36,232 bases of DNA from Nemertoderma westbladi (taxonomy: Eukaryota; Xenacoelomorpha; Nemertodermatida; Nemertodermatidae). The translations under genes were made by a program, and so were the position numbers. Positions 19,511 through 28,151 of the stretch are shown here, one piece after another. Numbering within the stretch: the stretch's first letter is position 1; every line of letters starts with the position of its first letter. The stretch spans positions 1 through 36,232 of the forward strand of contig JAUCBJ010001393.1 of NCBI GenBank assembly GCA_032718475.1, given 5' to 3'. The notes beneath the pieces were generated by a model. That model saw only the letters and a list, made by a program, of their open reading frames with translations, searched no databases and was not told the DNA's origin.

Positions 19511-20485
19511 GAGCACAAGCTCAATGGATAGTGTGCTTGAGCATATGGACGACTTCTGTTAGCATGGATCATGGATCCGGACGTCAGGTGAGGCCTTCGA
19601 ATACGTAAGGGAAAGGCATGGGCAGCCTTGAATAGGCTTTCCAGGATTTGGAAGTCACCGAGAATTAATCGGAAACTTAAGGTCCGATTATTTAGAGCAG
19701 CAGTAGTTCCAGTACTCCTCTATGGGAGTCCATGATTGGCTCTAACTGCTGAGGACACCAAATCTCTGGATGGCAGCTGGCTTTGAAATTAATACTCCAT
19801 ATCTCAAGAACCTGTGGCCTAGTGGTTGTAGTCTCGGCGTCCACCTCAAGGTCCCAGGTTCGAATCCGACACCACGCTGATGAGACCCAGTACGGTCGAA
19901 ACGCGTACGTGGTTTGGAGAGATATGAGATATTAATTTCAAGAAAAATTACGCGATTCCTAAATTTGTACACTACCCGGTTAAAAAGTACGCATGTGATG
20001 GGATTAGTCCTACAATTGCGCCAATTAAAGATAAGTTATTTTCGGTAAAATAAACTTATCATTCGAGGTTAAGACCAATAGATCCCTTCCTATAATATAA
20101 TAAATGTATAATAACAAATACCTCGAAAAATACAGCTTGCCAACCAACACATTGTTACTATCAATAATGAATCTCTGGATGGCACATTCACAAGAATGCT
20201 ATGCCGCGCGTTCATTGTGTCAAGTACAATGCACACATCTCCAACCAGACACTATATAAATAATCTTGTACTTTGGCAGCCTCATGGAGTGAATAAGCAT
20301 GTTGGACAGCCCATGATGACTTTCTTGAGACGCATCTTAAAGGACACTGGCCTTGAAGATGCGGATGATCTAGCAAATGTCATGGGTGATTGGGAGTTGT
20401 GGCCAAGTTGTGGGAGTTTGTCAACAAGCTGGCACAGCATTCTTAAAAATGCAGCTGCATTGCAGCCTGCCGAACCTAGTAGTTC
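19511..20485 (+). pseudogene. LINE B relic split by a SINE
   Basis: Sense LINE B sequence from the AGCACAAGCTCAATGG block (compare 12904) to 19775 and from 20170 to its 3' end (CCTAGTAGTT at about 20475). It has a stop within the CFYL-equivalent block near 19560, several single-base changes, and a ~120-bp deletion near 20260. The SINE insertion explains the gap at 19776-20169. Confidence 0.85.
19776..20169 (+). mobile_element. tRNA-derived SINE with 15-bp target-site duplication
   Basis: A 394-bp insertion into the LINE B relic. AATCTCTGGATGGCA occurs at both edges (19761-19775 and 20170-20184) but only once in intact LINE B, so it is the target-site duplication. The head has pol III A box TGGCCTAGTGG (19815-19825) and a perfect B box GGTTCGAATCC (19857-19867). 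Unusually, the tRNA-like head is enclosed by imperfect inverted repeats (19782-19806 and 19919-19942; 21 of 23 paired). The 3' part is A/T-rich and ends ATAATG. Confidence 0.85.
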
Positions 20486-20646
20486 CCTATACTCTCGCAT
20501 ATTACTTTCGCAATATTACTATAGCTTATATTATTGTGTTATTGGTATTACGCTACTTCACACCGTACGTGCAATAGCTATTATTGGTGAGAGATATTAG
20601 CTCTTATCTAGTAAATGCCATTATACTACAGGTCAAACTGAACCCT

Positions 20647-20864
20647 CTTTTGTTACACTGATTCCGGGGTCTAACACATATCCACGACAGGCCACTGGTT
20701 GACCCACAGCAGGTTCCCTGAGTGAAACCGGAAGTCATGTGGGAAGGGAGGTAGGCATTCTACTAGAGAGCACCTAAGGGATCGGGTAAGGGTCTTTCGA
20801 GTATCTCACACACCTGTCAAAAGATATCCCTCTAGTGACCTTTACTGGAGGAGTTCCCTTACAG
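20647..20864 (+). repeat. Dispersed ~215-bp repeat, copy 2
   Basis: Second copy of the repeat at 2-221, again ending GGAGGAGTTCCCTTACA, with a few substitutions. It lies immediately before an RT relic, whose reading starts just downstream. Confidence 0.75.
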
Positions 20865-21390
20865 ATGTAAAGGATATCGCAGATGCAACAATTACTACCC
20901 TCCACAGGAATAAATCCCTAGATCCTAATAACCTAATGGCAGAACACCTAGTGTATGGCATGAATAATGAAATGCTAATTCTTCTGGCACATATATGTTT
21001 AGAATAAGAGTAACCGGTTCTTGCCATTCTAAACTAAAGGAATCACTAATCATACCAATTTATAAGGGGAGGTCCCTCGACAAAACAGTACCAAAGAATT
21101 ATAGTGGGGTAATTAACATCACCCTAATCAGGAAATTATGGGAAGCCTTAGGAACCCTCATATCTACTATGGGGACAAACGAACTCCAGCTGGGTTTCAA
21201 ACCCAATTTAGCACTGGAATAACATATTTCAGTGTAACTAAAATCATTCAGTACTTTAATAAACACCGCTCAGGTGCACATATTATCTTACTGGATCTAT
21301 CATCGGCCTTCGACAGGGTTAACTTCTCAAGATTAAACAGTATCCTCCAAAAGTTTAATATGGAATCAAACCTTAAGGTTGTAGGGTAAC
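20865..21390 (+). pseudogene. Degenerate LINE reverse transcriptase (third family)
   Basis: Frame-shifted RT-type blocks: ATITTLHRNKSLDPNNLMAE with a following AEHL-type segment, then SLIIPIYKGRSLDK with PKNYSGVINIT, LQLGFKPN, and HIILLDLSSAFDRVN (the first catalytic Asp block). The sequence stops before the GxxQG and xADD blocks. It belongs neither to LINE A nor to LINE B. Confidence 0.75.
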
Positions 21391-21663
21391 CCAACAATTA
21401 AAAAAAAGATTCTTATGACATACTTCCTATCAGGCTCGTTATATACCTCTGTATAAGAAAACTATAGCAGGAAAACCCTATTCCTATAGAACTTGGATTA
21501 TGACAGGGAAGTTGGCTATCACTCTTCTTCTTAAAACGTCTATATCGCATAACTATTCGATTACAAAGTTAACAGTAACAAAGATAAATTTATTATAACT
21601 GCAAGACACAAGTATCATTCTGTATAGTGAGTATTCTGTACCGGTACCGGTACCTAATGTGAA
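21391..21663. other. Probable 5' UTR / 5' end of LINE A
   Basis: No coding sequence. It ends with CCGGTACCGGTACC just before the LINE A ORF1 start. The exact 5' end of LINE A could not be set without a second copy. Confidence 0.4.
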
Positions 21664-22494
21664 ATGGCCAAAGGAAAGAAACACAGTGCGGGAAATAACA
21701 ACTCAAGGCAATTGGTGTCTACGTCAAATATGGATAACGAGTTGGACGACACTGTAAAAGAAATTCAATGCGTGGACTCTATTAAATCTCTCCGGGAACT
21801 GATAATAGATCAAGTTGAAAAAATAAAAACCCCCCTAAGTCAGAATACCACGACCCTAACCGACATAGCAGATAAACTGAACGACATAGAGAAAAGCCAG
21901 ACTTTCCTCTCAAGCAAGTACGAGGATTTCTTACGAACTGTAGACCAAATTACGAACGAGAACAAAGAACTCAAACAGCAAGTAAAAACCCTGGAACGTG
22001 ACGTATCCACAATGCAAAGTGCGTTGAACAAGGTAGACCAAAACTACAGACTAAACAATGTTATCATCCACGGAATTCCGGAAGAGGTTAGTAACGCCCA
22101 GCTAGAAGATGTTGTTTCCGACCTGAGCACCACAGTTGGTATGCCTCCAAGCAAACCATTTATAGAAACGTGCAACCGAATCGGACCGACTCGCAATGGT
22201 ACAGCCACAGCGCAACGAGAACCACGCCCTGTGGTCTGTAGATTCACAAACCGGCGGGTGAGAACATCGTATCTCATCCACAAAAAAAAGATGACGATGA
22301 AGGTTACAAACGGAGCCCAGAGAGACACGAATATCTACATAAACGAAGATCTGACCGACGGAAACAAGAAACTGTACAACGCCGCACTTACACTCAAGAG
22401 GAACAAGGGGTTCCGTTTTATTTGGACAAGGAACGGCACTACGTTTCTGAGACGAGAGGCTGGGGAGCCAGCGATCGCCATAATCGGTATGTAG
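21664..22494 (+). CDS. LINE A ORF1: coiled-coil / RNA-binding protein
   Basis: 276 codons from ATG 21664. Residues ~55-125 are heptad-rich (coiled coil: LSSKYEDFLRTV, KELKQQVKTLERDV). Then comes NNVIIHGIPEE, the start of an RRM-like fold seen in L1/CR1-type ORF1 proteins, and a basic C-terminal domain with VCRFTNRRVRTSYL and NIYINEDLT. Such proteins coat LINE RNA and act as nucleic-acid chaperones. The frame ends at TAG 22492-22494, but the same frame stays open for 82 further codons, to TAG 22741-22743, suggesting a nonsense mutation or a longer ancestral protein. It lies 455 bases upstream of ORF2. Confidence 0.85.
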   Translation: MAKGKKHSAGNNNSRQLVSTSNMDNELDDTVKEIQCVDSIKSLRELIIDQVEKIKTPLSQNTTTLTDIADKLNDIEKSQTFLSSKYEDFLRTVDQITNENKELKQQVKTLERDVSTMQSALNKVDQNYRLNNVIIHGIPEEVSNAQLEDVVSDLSTTVGMPPSKPFIETCNRIGPTRNGTATAQREPRPVVCRFTNRRVRTSYLIHKKKMTMKVTNGAQRDTNIYINEDLTDGNKKLYNAALTLKRNKGFRFIWTRNGTTFLRREAGEPAIAIIGM

Positions 22495-22949
22495 GACATC
22501 GCCAGGCTAAACACTGCATCTCACCCGCAGGCCCCACCTCCTGCTTTAGGTACCGTTGCCAGGGTATGCATCGAGTCTAACCAACCCTCGAATACCCTTA
22601 ACGTATCCGCACCCTCGTTCCACGTTAAAGACCGAGCGACCAGCACCCAAACACAAAACCGATACAACCCACTGATGAATAGTTTTACAAATAACGGACC
22701 CAATCATGGTATCTATCCAGGTTCCTACCCGGGCTGCATCTAGATCTGCTACTACAGGACATAGGTAACCAGTTAAATAAACAAATGAATTAACCTCATA
22801 TTCTACTAAGTCAACTTATACTATTACTAGGATTACACATTATACTATTACATATCTTAATACTAATCTTATGTTAATATGTATGTATTACCGTATACAT
22901 AATCTGCATGTACATTGTATAGCCCATATTTTTACAATATTTTTCTATA
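22495..22949 (+). other. LINE A inter-ORF region with open extension of ORF1
   Basis: The first 249 bases remain open in the ORF1 frame (DIARLNTASHPQAPPPALG and onward, Pro/Asn/Ser-rich). The remaining ~200 bases are AT-rich and closed in that frame, leading to ORF2. Confidence 0.6.
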
Positions 22950-24308
22950 ATGGCTATCCTCAAACTAATTCCCACTTTGGTTAAACACCCTTGTAAAATA
23001 TGCCGTATAGAGGTAAGACAGAACCACCAGGCACTCTGCTGCGACCTCTGTGATGAATGGCTGCACCTAAAATGCATTTCACTGGGTCTATCTAAAAAGG
23101 ACTACACTCACTTTCAAAACTCAAATTCAAACTGGTTCTGCCCCACTTGTCTATCTGAATCATTGCCATTTATGCACATTGCAGACGACAACGAATTTAC
23201 ACTCACAGCAAGAGACTACCGTATACCCGACTGCATAGATATTACATACTTAGACACACAGTATTTCGATAAGTACAACTTAACAGATCCCACATCGACT
23301 AAGAACACTGACTTTGACACAGACTTTAACCCAGACGTCCACATTCCCACTGATACTGCACATTTACGGAACTGTACTTATAGTTTCCCGGAGGATTTCA
23401 ATACAAAATTTGGGCATCTCTCCCCAAAACTGTCCCTTATTCATTTCAATGCTCGTAGTTTGTCAGCCAACTTCGATAAAATTGAAAGCTTATTAATCAG
23501 TTTAAAAACGACTTTCTCCGTGATTGCTATCTCAGAATCCTGGCTGAATGACACTGACCACTCACAGTTCTCCCTACCAAACTACAAATTATTTTCTCAA
23601 CCTCGAAAAGACAAAGATGGTGGTGGCGTCGCTATATATGTACACACCGACCTTACAGCATTTCCACGCAAGGATTTACACTGTAAATCCCCAACCCCAA
23701 TAGAAAATCTTTTCCTTGAAATCCCACAAACAAAGAGTAAAAATATAATTGTTGGTGCAATCTACCGTCCCCCTAATACCGCTGTGCAGGAAACTTTCGC
23801 CTCTCTACAACCTACGATGGAAAAAATTAATAACGAAGGTAAACCCTGTTTTTTACTTGGCGATTTTAACATCGACTTATTAAAAACAAACATTAGTCCT
23901 GTTAGTGCAGATTTTTTTAACTTTATAACGACCTATAATTACATACACACTATCTCTAAACCCACCCGAATTACAGACCACTCAGCAACTCTAATAGATA
24001 ACATTTTCACTAACTCTTCATCAACTCTAAAATCTGGGTTACTAATCTCTCATATTTCCGACCACATTCCAATCTTCACGCTTACAGATATATTAACTAG
24101 TCAGAAACCAAAACAACAATACATGTACCGTAGAAAACTACGCGACAAAAAAAAACAGGAATCTTTCACAAACGCCCTAAAAATGAAAAATTGGGATGAA
24201 TTATACAGACATACTACTGCAGATAGTGCATACAACACTTTCTTACACACCTACCAACACTATTACAATACACACTTCCCACTTGAACGAGAGAAAATAC
24301 GTAACACA
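22950..24308 (+). CDS. LINE A ORF2, 5' half: PHD finger and EEP endonuclease
   Basis: Starts at ATG 22950. Residues ~16-70 form a C4HC3 PHD finger: CKIC, CDLC, WLHLKC and WFCPTC. The EEP endonuclease follows: LSLIHFNARSLSANFDKI, AISESWL (catalytic Glu), GGGVAIYVH, GAIYRPPN, LLGDFNIDLL (catalytic Asp/Asn) and ISDHIPIF (Ser-Asp-His). This domain nicks target DNA to prime reverse transcription. The LINE frame stops at 24308, where LINE B is inserted; codons after that belong to LINE B. The frame continues in register at 28152. Confidence 0.9.
24298..24308 (+). repeat. Target-site duplication of nested LINE B, left copy
   Basis: TACGTAACACA, repeated exactly at 28141-28151. It codes part of KIRNT in LINE A ORF2. 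Confidence 0.9.
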
Positions 24309-27300
24309 CTACTACTACTACGATTGGCATGCTGCATTTTTAAGAATGCTGTGCCGGCTTGTCAACAAAATTGCACCGCCACAACTCCCTATCACCCATG
24401 ACATTTGCTAGATCATCCGCATCTTTAAGGCCAGTGTCCTTTAAGATGCGTCTCAAGAAAGTCATGGGCTGTCCACCATGCTTATTCACTCCATGAGGCT
24501 GCCAAAGTACAAGATTATGCACTGGCTGGTCCTCACGGCGAAAGCAATGTCCTGCAAAGCGGAGCGATTTTGTTCTAGTGTCAAGCTTGGGGGAACCAAT
24601 GAGACACCTCCAATGTTATATAGTGTCTGGTTGGAGATGTGTGCATTGTACTTGACACAATGAACCCGGCGTAGCATTCTTGTGAATGTACCATCCAGAG
24701 ATTTGGTGTCCTCAGCAGTTAGAGCCCAACATGGACTCCCGTAGAGGAGTACTGGAACTACTGCTGCTCTAAATAATCGGACCTTAAGTTTCCGATTAAT
24801 TCTCGGTGACTTCCAAATCCTGGAAAGCCTATTCAAGGCTGCCCATGCCTTTCCCTTACGTATTCGAAGGTCCTCACCTGACCTCCGGATCCATGATCCC
24901 AGGTAACAGAAGTCGTCCACATGCTCAAGCATACCATCCTTTGAGCTTATGCTCATCCGATCAGAGACTTGCTGAGGACTTTCAAAGTTAACTGTCAGAA
25001 TTTTGGTCTTTCTGGAGTTAATAAAAAGACCAACACTAGAAGCAGCATGCTCCAACGAGCCGAGGAGCCGTTGGGCTCCCTCTAATGATTCTGAGAGTAC
25101 TCCTAAGTCATCAGCAAAGTCTAGATCAGTTAGGTACTTGGCACGATTTCCTCGACTTCTGGAGCCAGTAGGTGGAGTTATCATCACCCCATCATCATTA
25201 TGATGATCTAAGGACATGCGTAGAACATAGTCAACCACAATAATGAACAAGAATGGTGCAACTGTGTCTCCTTGGAGGACGCCCCATAACACTTCAAATG
25301 GTTCTGTGTCACCGTCAACAGTAGATACAAATGTTGTCGAACCATCGTATACTGATCTGATTGCTGCAATAATTTCATCAGGAATCCCATATAATGAAAG
25401 TATGCTGAACATACGTGAGCGAGAGACTGAATCAAAGGCCTTGAAGAAGTCAACAAAGATAACAGCCAGATGCCTGTCTTTCTTTTTTGACAATTCTTCA
25501 ATTATCCTTCTAAGTGCCAAAATGGGCTCCATGGTCCCACGACGTTTACGGAACCCATTCTGATTTCCACGGAGCAGTCTCTCAATGGGATCCCTGATGC
25601 GATTTAATAGAATCCTATTGTATAGCTTTGCAGCAATCGAGATCAATGAGATTCCCCGAAAAGAACCATAGAGTGTTAGGTTGCCCTTCTTTGGAACTGG
25701 CACCAACTTATTTGTTTTCATTTCTTGTGGAACTCTTGTTGTTCGGTACATGTCTACTATGATGGGATATATGAGCTTTAAACACTCAGGTATTTTAAAG
25801 ACCTCAGGGGGAACACCATCTACTCCACTGGCACGATTGGTCTTAATGCTCTTTGCAGCAGCCTCCACTTCTGCAAAGGAGATATCGCCAATGGGAATAT
25901 CTGGGAGTACAGACTCAGACACTTTTACTTCTATAAAGTTATCAGGCAATACCCTGTCATTATTGAGGAGCTTTTCAAAGTGGGCTTTCCAACCATTGAG
26001 GCGATCGGCTGGTGATTCAGCCTTAACCTTGGTGGTTGGTTGGCTTTTCCGTCCAGTAAGCAGATTGATCGATTTCCATGCCTGGGATGATTGCCTGCTG
26101 CCGTCAGCATCATTGATGGCATCAACCTGTTCGTTTATTAGCTCCTGTAGATTAACAGAGTACTGCCTGTTCAGGGACCTAGATGCAGCCTTAACTGCAT
26201 TCTTGGCCGCTGTAGTCTGTTTGAGTCGGGACTCTTTCTGCGCCTTATGAAGGTCATTTCGGCACTTCTGAATTTTGTTGTCAGTCCAGGGGGCCCTTTT
26301 CCTGTTTCGAGGGTATACAGGAACTGTTTCTGCATCTGCTAACTTAACTGCTTCTGTAAAGGCAGTATAGCCCTCACAGTGATCTGCCGCCTCAGAGGCA
26401 AGAGCCTCATACCTGTTGCTCAGCTGCAGTGTGAAGCTGGATCTCACACTTGGCTGTTGCAACAGAGAGGACCAGTCATGCCGCGGCAAGGCAGATTTCG
26501 TTGTTCTGCTAGCACGCAGACTAAGTCTTACCTTGGCCACAATAAGGCGGTGATCACTGGAGAAGGGTCGAAGTGTAAATGCATTACAGTCTTGTATAGA
26601 GCTCCTGTATTTCCTACGAAACAGAATATGGTCTATCTGGGACTTGTGACCACTGGGTCCACTATGAGTCCATAGCTTTCCAGTTCGCTTCTTGAACTGG
26701 GTTCCAGCCGAAAACAATCCATTTCCAGAGATAAAATCCTGAAGATGGACATAATTTCGGTTAACACTATTGCTATAGACCCAGGGCGATGTAGGTGATT
26801 GATGCAGACTTGCATTAAAGTCTCCCAGGAATGTTAAGAATGCATGCTGATCCACTCCATCAGTAGCTGCTTGTAGATTGTGGTAGAAATTTTCCACCTC
26901 CTCTACAGGGGCAACACTAGTTGGAGAGTAGCACACAATCAGAACCACCTTAGGAAACTTCTTAGCCAGTCTTCCAGAACATGAGAAGTGGCAACGGATG
27001 ATGCGGTTAGAGATTAGGTCTATTTTGTCCAATGCTGCATGTGCAGTTGGATTCATCAATAGACCAATTCCACCATTGCCACTATCATCTGCTGACGCGA
27101 GGGCGAGTCGCCAACCGCCCCCCATGTCCTTAATCAGAACCTCATCAGTCTGTCCAGTCTGCATTCGGTGCTCTTGAACACCCACTGCGCTAAGAGAAAG
27201 CTTATCTGCCAAGGCAGTCAGCTCACCTTGTCGCATTGGGGACCCGAGTGTTAGGGTGTTTACTGAGGCTAGTCTTGTGACTTGCCTCAGATTCACCAAT

Positions 27301-28140
27301 GGCTTTGTTGGTCGGGGTGGAACATGAGAGTAGCCTCCAACTCCAGAATCCCTCTCCCCATCACAATCTGGCCTTCCTGGTGACCCAGGGTTTGGGCCAG
27401 AAAGGTCATCAGGAAAGGGACTCAAAGAATTGTTGGCTGCTCTCTCTCCAGTAAGGGATGAGACAGGCAGCCGGTCAGGAGTTAACTGACGCCTGTGAGG
27501 CCGATTGTGTCCGGTAATTCCACTGGCCTCTAGTGGCCGGACCTCCGCATTGCTAATTTAATCCATAGTGGGGGTTGGGGGGTGCTTTTTTGGCGAGTCA
27601 GCTCTCGGGGCAAATACCACACCCTGGTTTGCCATTCCACAGGGTGGGTGTCGCAATGGAGTCAGATATGAGGCCCATCACCCATATCTACTCTGGCGCA
27701 CATGACCCACCATTGGCTGTTGCAGCTCATCTGCTGGGTCATGCCCTGTACCCTTGCTGCCAGGTGCAGGTCGTAGTGAAGTGCTCTCAGAGTGGACATG
27801 AGAACACTCTACTCCTGACCAGCCATTGGTAGATCACCATCTGCCTGGTCAGGCCATATACCCCTGCAGCCAAGTATATGGGTCCTTAATCCAGGACCAA
27901 GGGCGTCCTTATCCCAGAACGAAGGGGGTCCTAGTTACAGGACCAGATTTGCCCTAGTAAGAGGGTCTATGCAGCTACAGGTGGCACCTCCTTTATGCTG
28001 CATGGAGGTGGCAAGTTTTCTTGATCAATGACCTAGAATACCTGACCTGACAAATAGTACCTACTGCAGTGCAGTACCGGTTACCAGCCTGACCTTTTAG
28101 GGCCACCATTGGTGGACACAGGGCTCATTTCACCCGAAAT
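24309..28140 (-). mobile_element. Full-length LINE B nested antisense in LINE A
   Basis: 3832 bp between the 11-bp duplications. On its own strand it has a leader of about 580 bases, one long ORF (endonuclease plus RT) and a 3' end with an AGT-repeat tail (complement of 24309-24322). The 5' end carries about 85 bases not shared with the copy at 7708. The single-ORF structure and short-repeat tail fit RTE-like/Jockey-superfamily LINEs; the clade was not determined. Confidence 0.92.
24486..27425 (-). CDS. LINE B polyprotein: EEP endonuclease + reverse transcriptase
   Basis: About 979 codons open. The endonuclease covers ~residues 60-310: VGVQEHRM (Glu), GGIGLLMN, FLGDFNASLHQ, HKSQIDHILF and SSDHRLIVAKV. 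The linker includes RNRKRAPWTDNKI and a NRASGVDGVPPEVFK thumb-like block. RT follows: LVPVPKKGNLTLYGSFRGIS, FVDFFKAFDSV, GVLQGDTVAPFLFIIVVDY, YLTDLDFADDLGVLSE. One base is missing near 24564 compared with 12040-13518, so the C-terminus shifts after LEQNR and ends at 24486 instead of the natural stop at 24340. No ATG lies at the 5' end of the open frame, which extends upstream to about 27557; the first in-frame ATG is near residue 53-63. The start mechanism is unclear. Confidence 0.9.
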   Translation of the reverse strand: MSPFPDDLSGPNPGSPGRPDCDGERDSGVGGYSHVPPRPTKPLVNLRQVTRLASVNTLTLGSPMRQGELTALADKLSLSAVGVQEHRMQTGQTDEVLIKDMGGGWRLALASADDSGNGGIGLLMNPTAHAALDKIDLISNRIIRCHFSCSGRLAKKFPKVVLIVCYSPTSVAPVEEVENFYHNLQAATDGVDQHAFLTFLGDFNASLHQSPTSPWVYSNSVNRNYVHLQDFISGNGLFSAGTQFKKRTGKLWTHSGPSGHKSQIDHILFRRKYRSSIQDCNAFTLRPFSSDHRLIVAKVRLSLRASRTTKSALPRHDWSSLLQQPSVRSSFTLQLSNRYEALASEAADHCEGYTAFTEAVKLADAETVPVYPRNRKRAPWTDNKIQKCRNDLHKAQKESRLKQTTAAKNAVKAASRSLNRQYSVNLQELINEQVDAINDADGSRQSSQAWKSINLLTGRKSQPTTKVKAESPADRLNGWKAHFEKLLNNDRVLPDNFIEVKVSESVLPDIPIGDISFAEVEAAAKSIKTNRASGVDGVPPEVFKIPECLKLIYPIIVDMYRTTRVPQEMKTNKLVPVPKKGNLTLYGSFRGISLISIAAKLYNRILLNRIRDPIERLLRGNQNGFRKRRGTMEPILALRRIIEELSKKKDRHLAVIFVDFFKAFDSVSRSRMFSILSLYGIPDEIIAAIRSVYDGSTTFVSTVDGDTEPFEVLWGVLQGDTVAPFLFIIVVDYVLRMSLDHHNDDGVMITPPTGSRSRGNRAKYLTDLDFADDLGVLSESLEGAQRLLGSLEHAASSVGLFINSRKTKILTVNFESPQQVSDRMSISSKDGMLEHVDDFCYLGSWIRRSGEDLRIRKGKAWAALNRLSRIWKSPRINRKLKVRLFRAAVVPVLLYGSPCWALTAEDTKSLDGTFTRMLRRVHCVKYNAHISNQTLYNIGGVSLVPPSLTLEQNRSALQDIAFAVRTSQCIILYFGSLME

Positions 28141-28151
28141 TACGTAACACA
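28141..28151 (+). repeat. Target-site duplication of nested LINE B, right copy
   Basis: TACGTAACACA, exact copy of 24298-24308. The LINE A frame resumes directly after it. Confidence 0.9.

Noticed and set aside
19808-19880. A functional tRNA gene
   Set aside because: A and B boxes are good, but the unit lies inside a retroposed 394-bp insertion and shows no closed cloverleaf that I could draw.
25681-26250. 189-codon plus-strand frame and others antisense to LINE B
   Set aside because: Shadow of the LINE B ORF on the opposite strand, with no motifs of its own.
27575-27832. Plus-strand frame over the LINE B leader, also seen at 7931-8191 on the minus strand
   Set aside because: It is antisense to the LINE transcript and conserved only because the leader is conserved. 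No domain seen.
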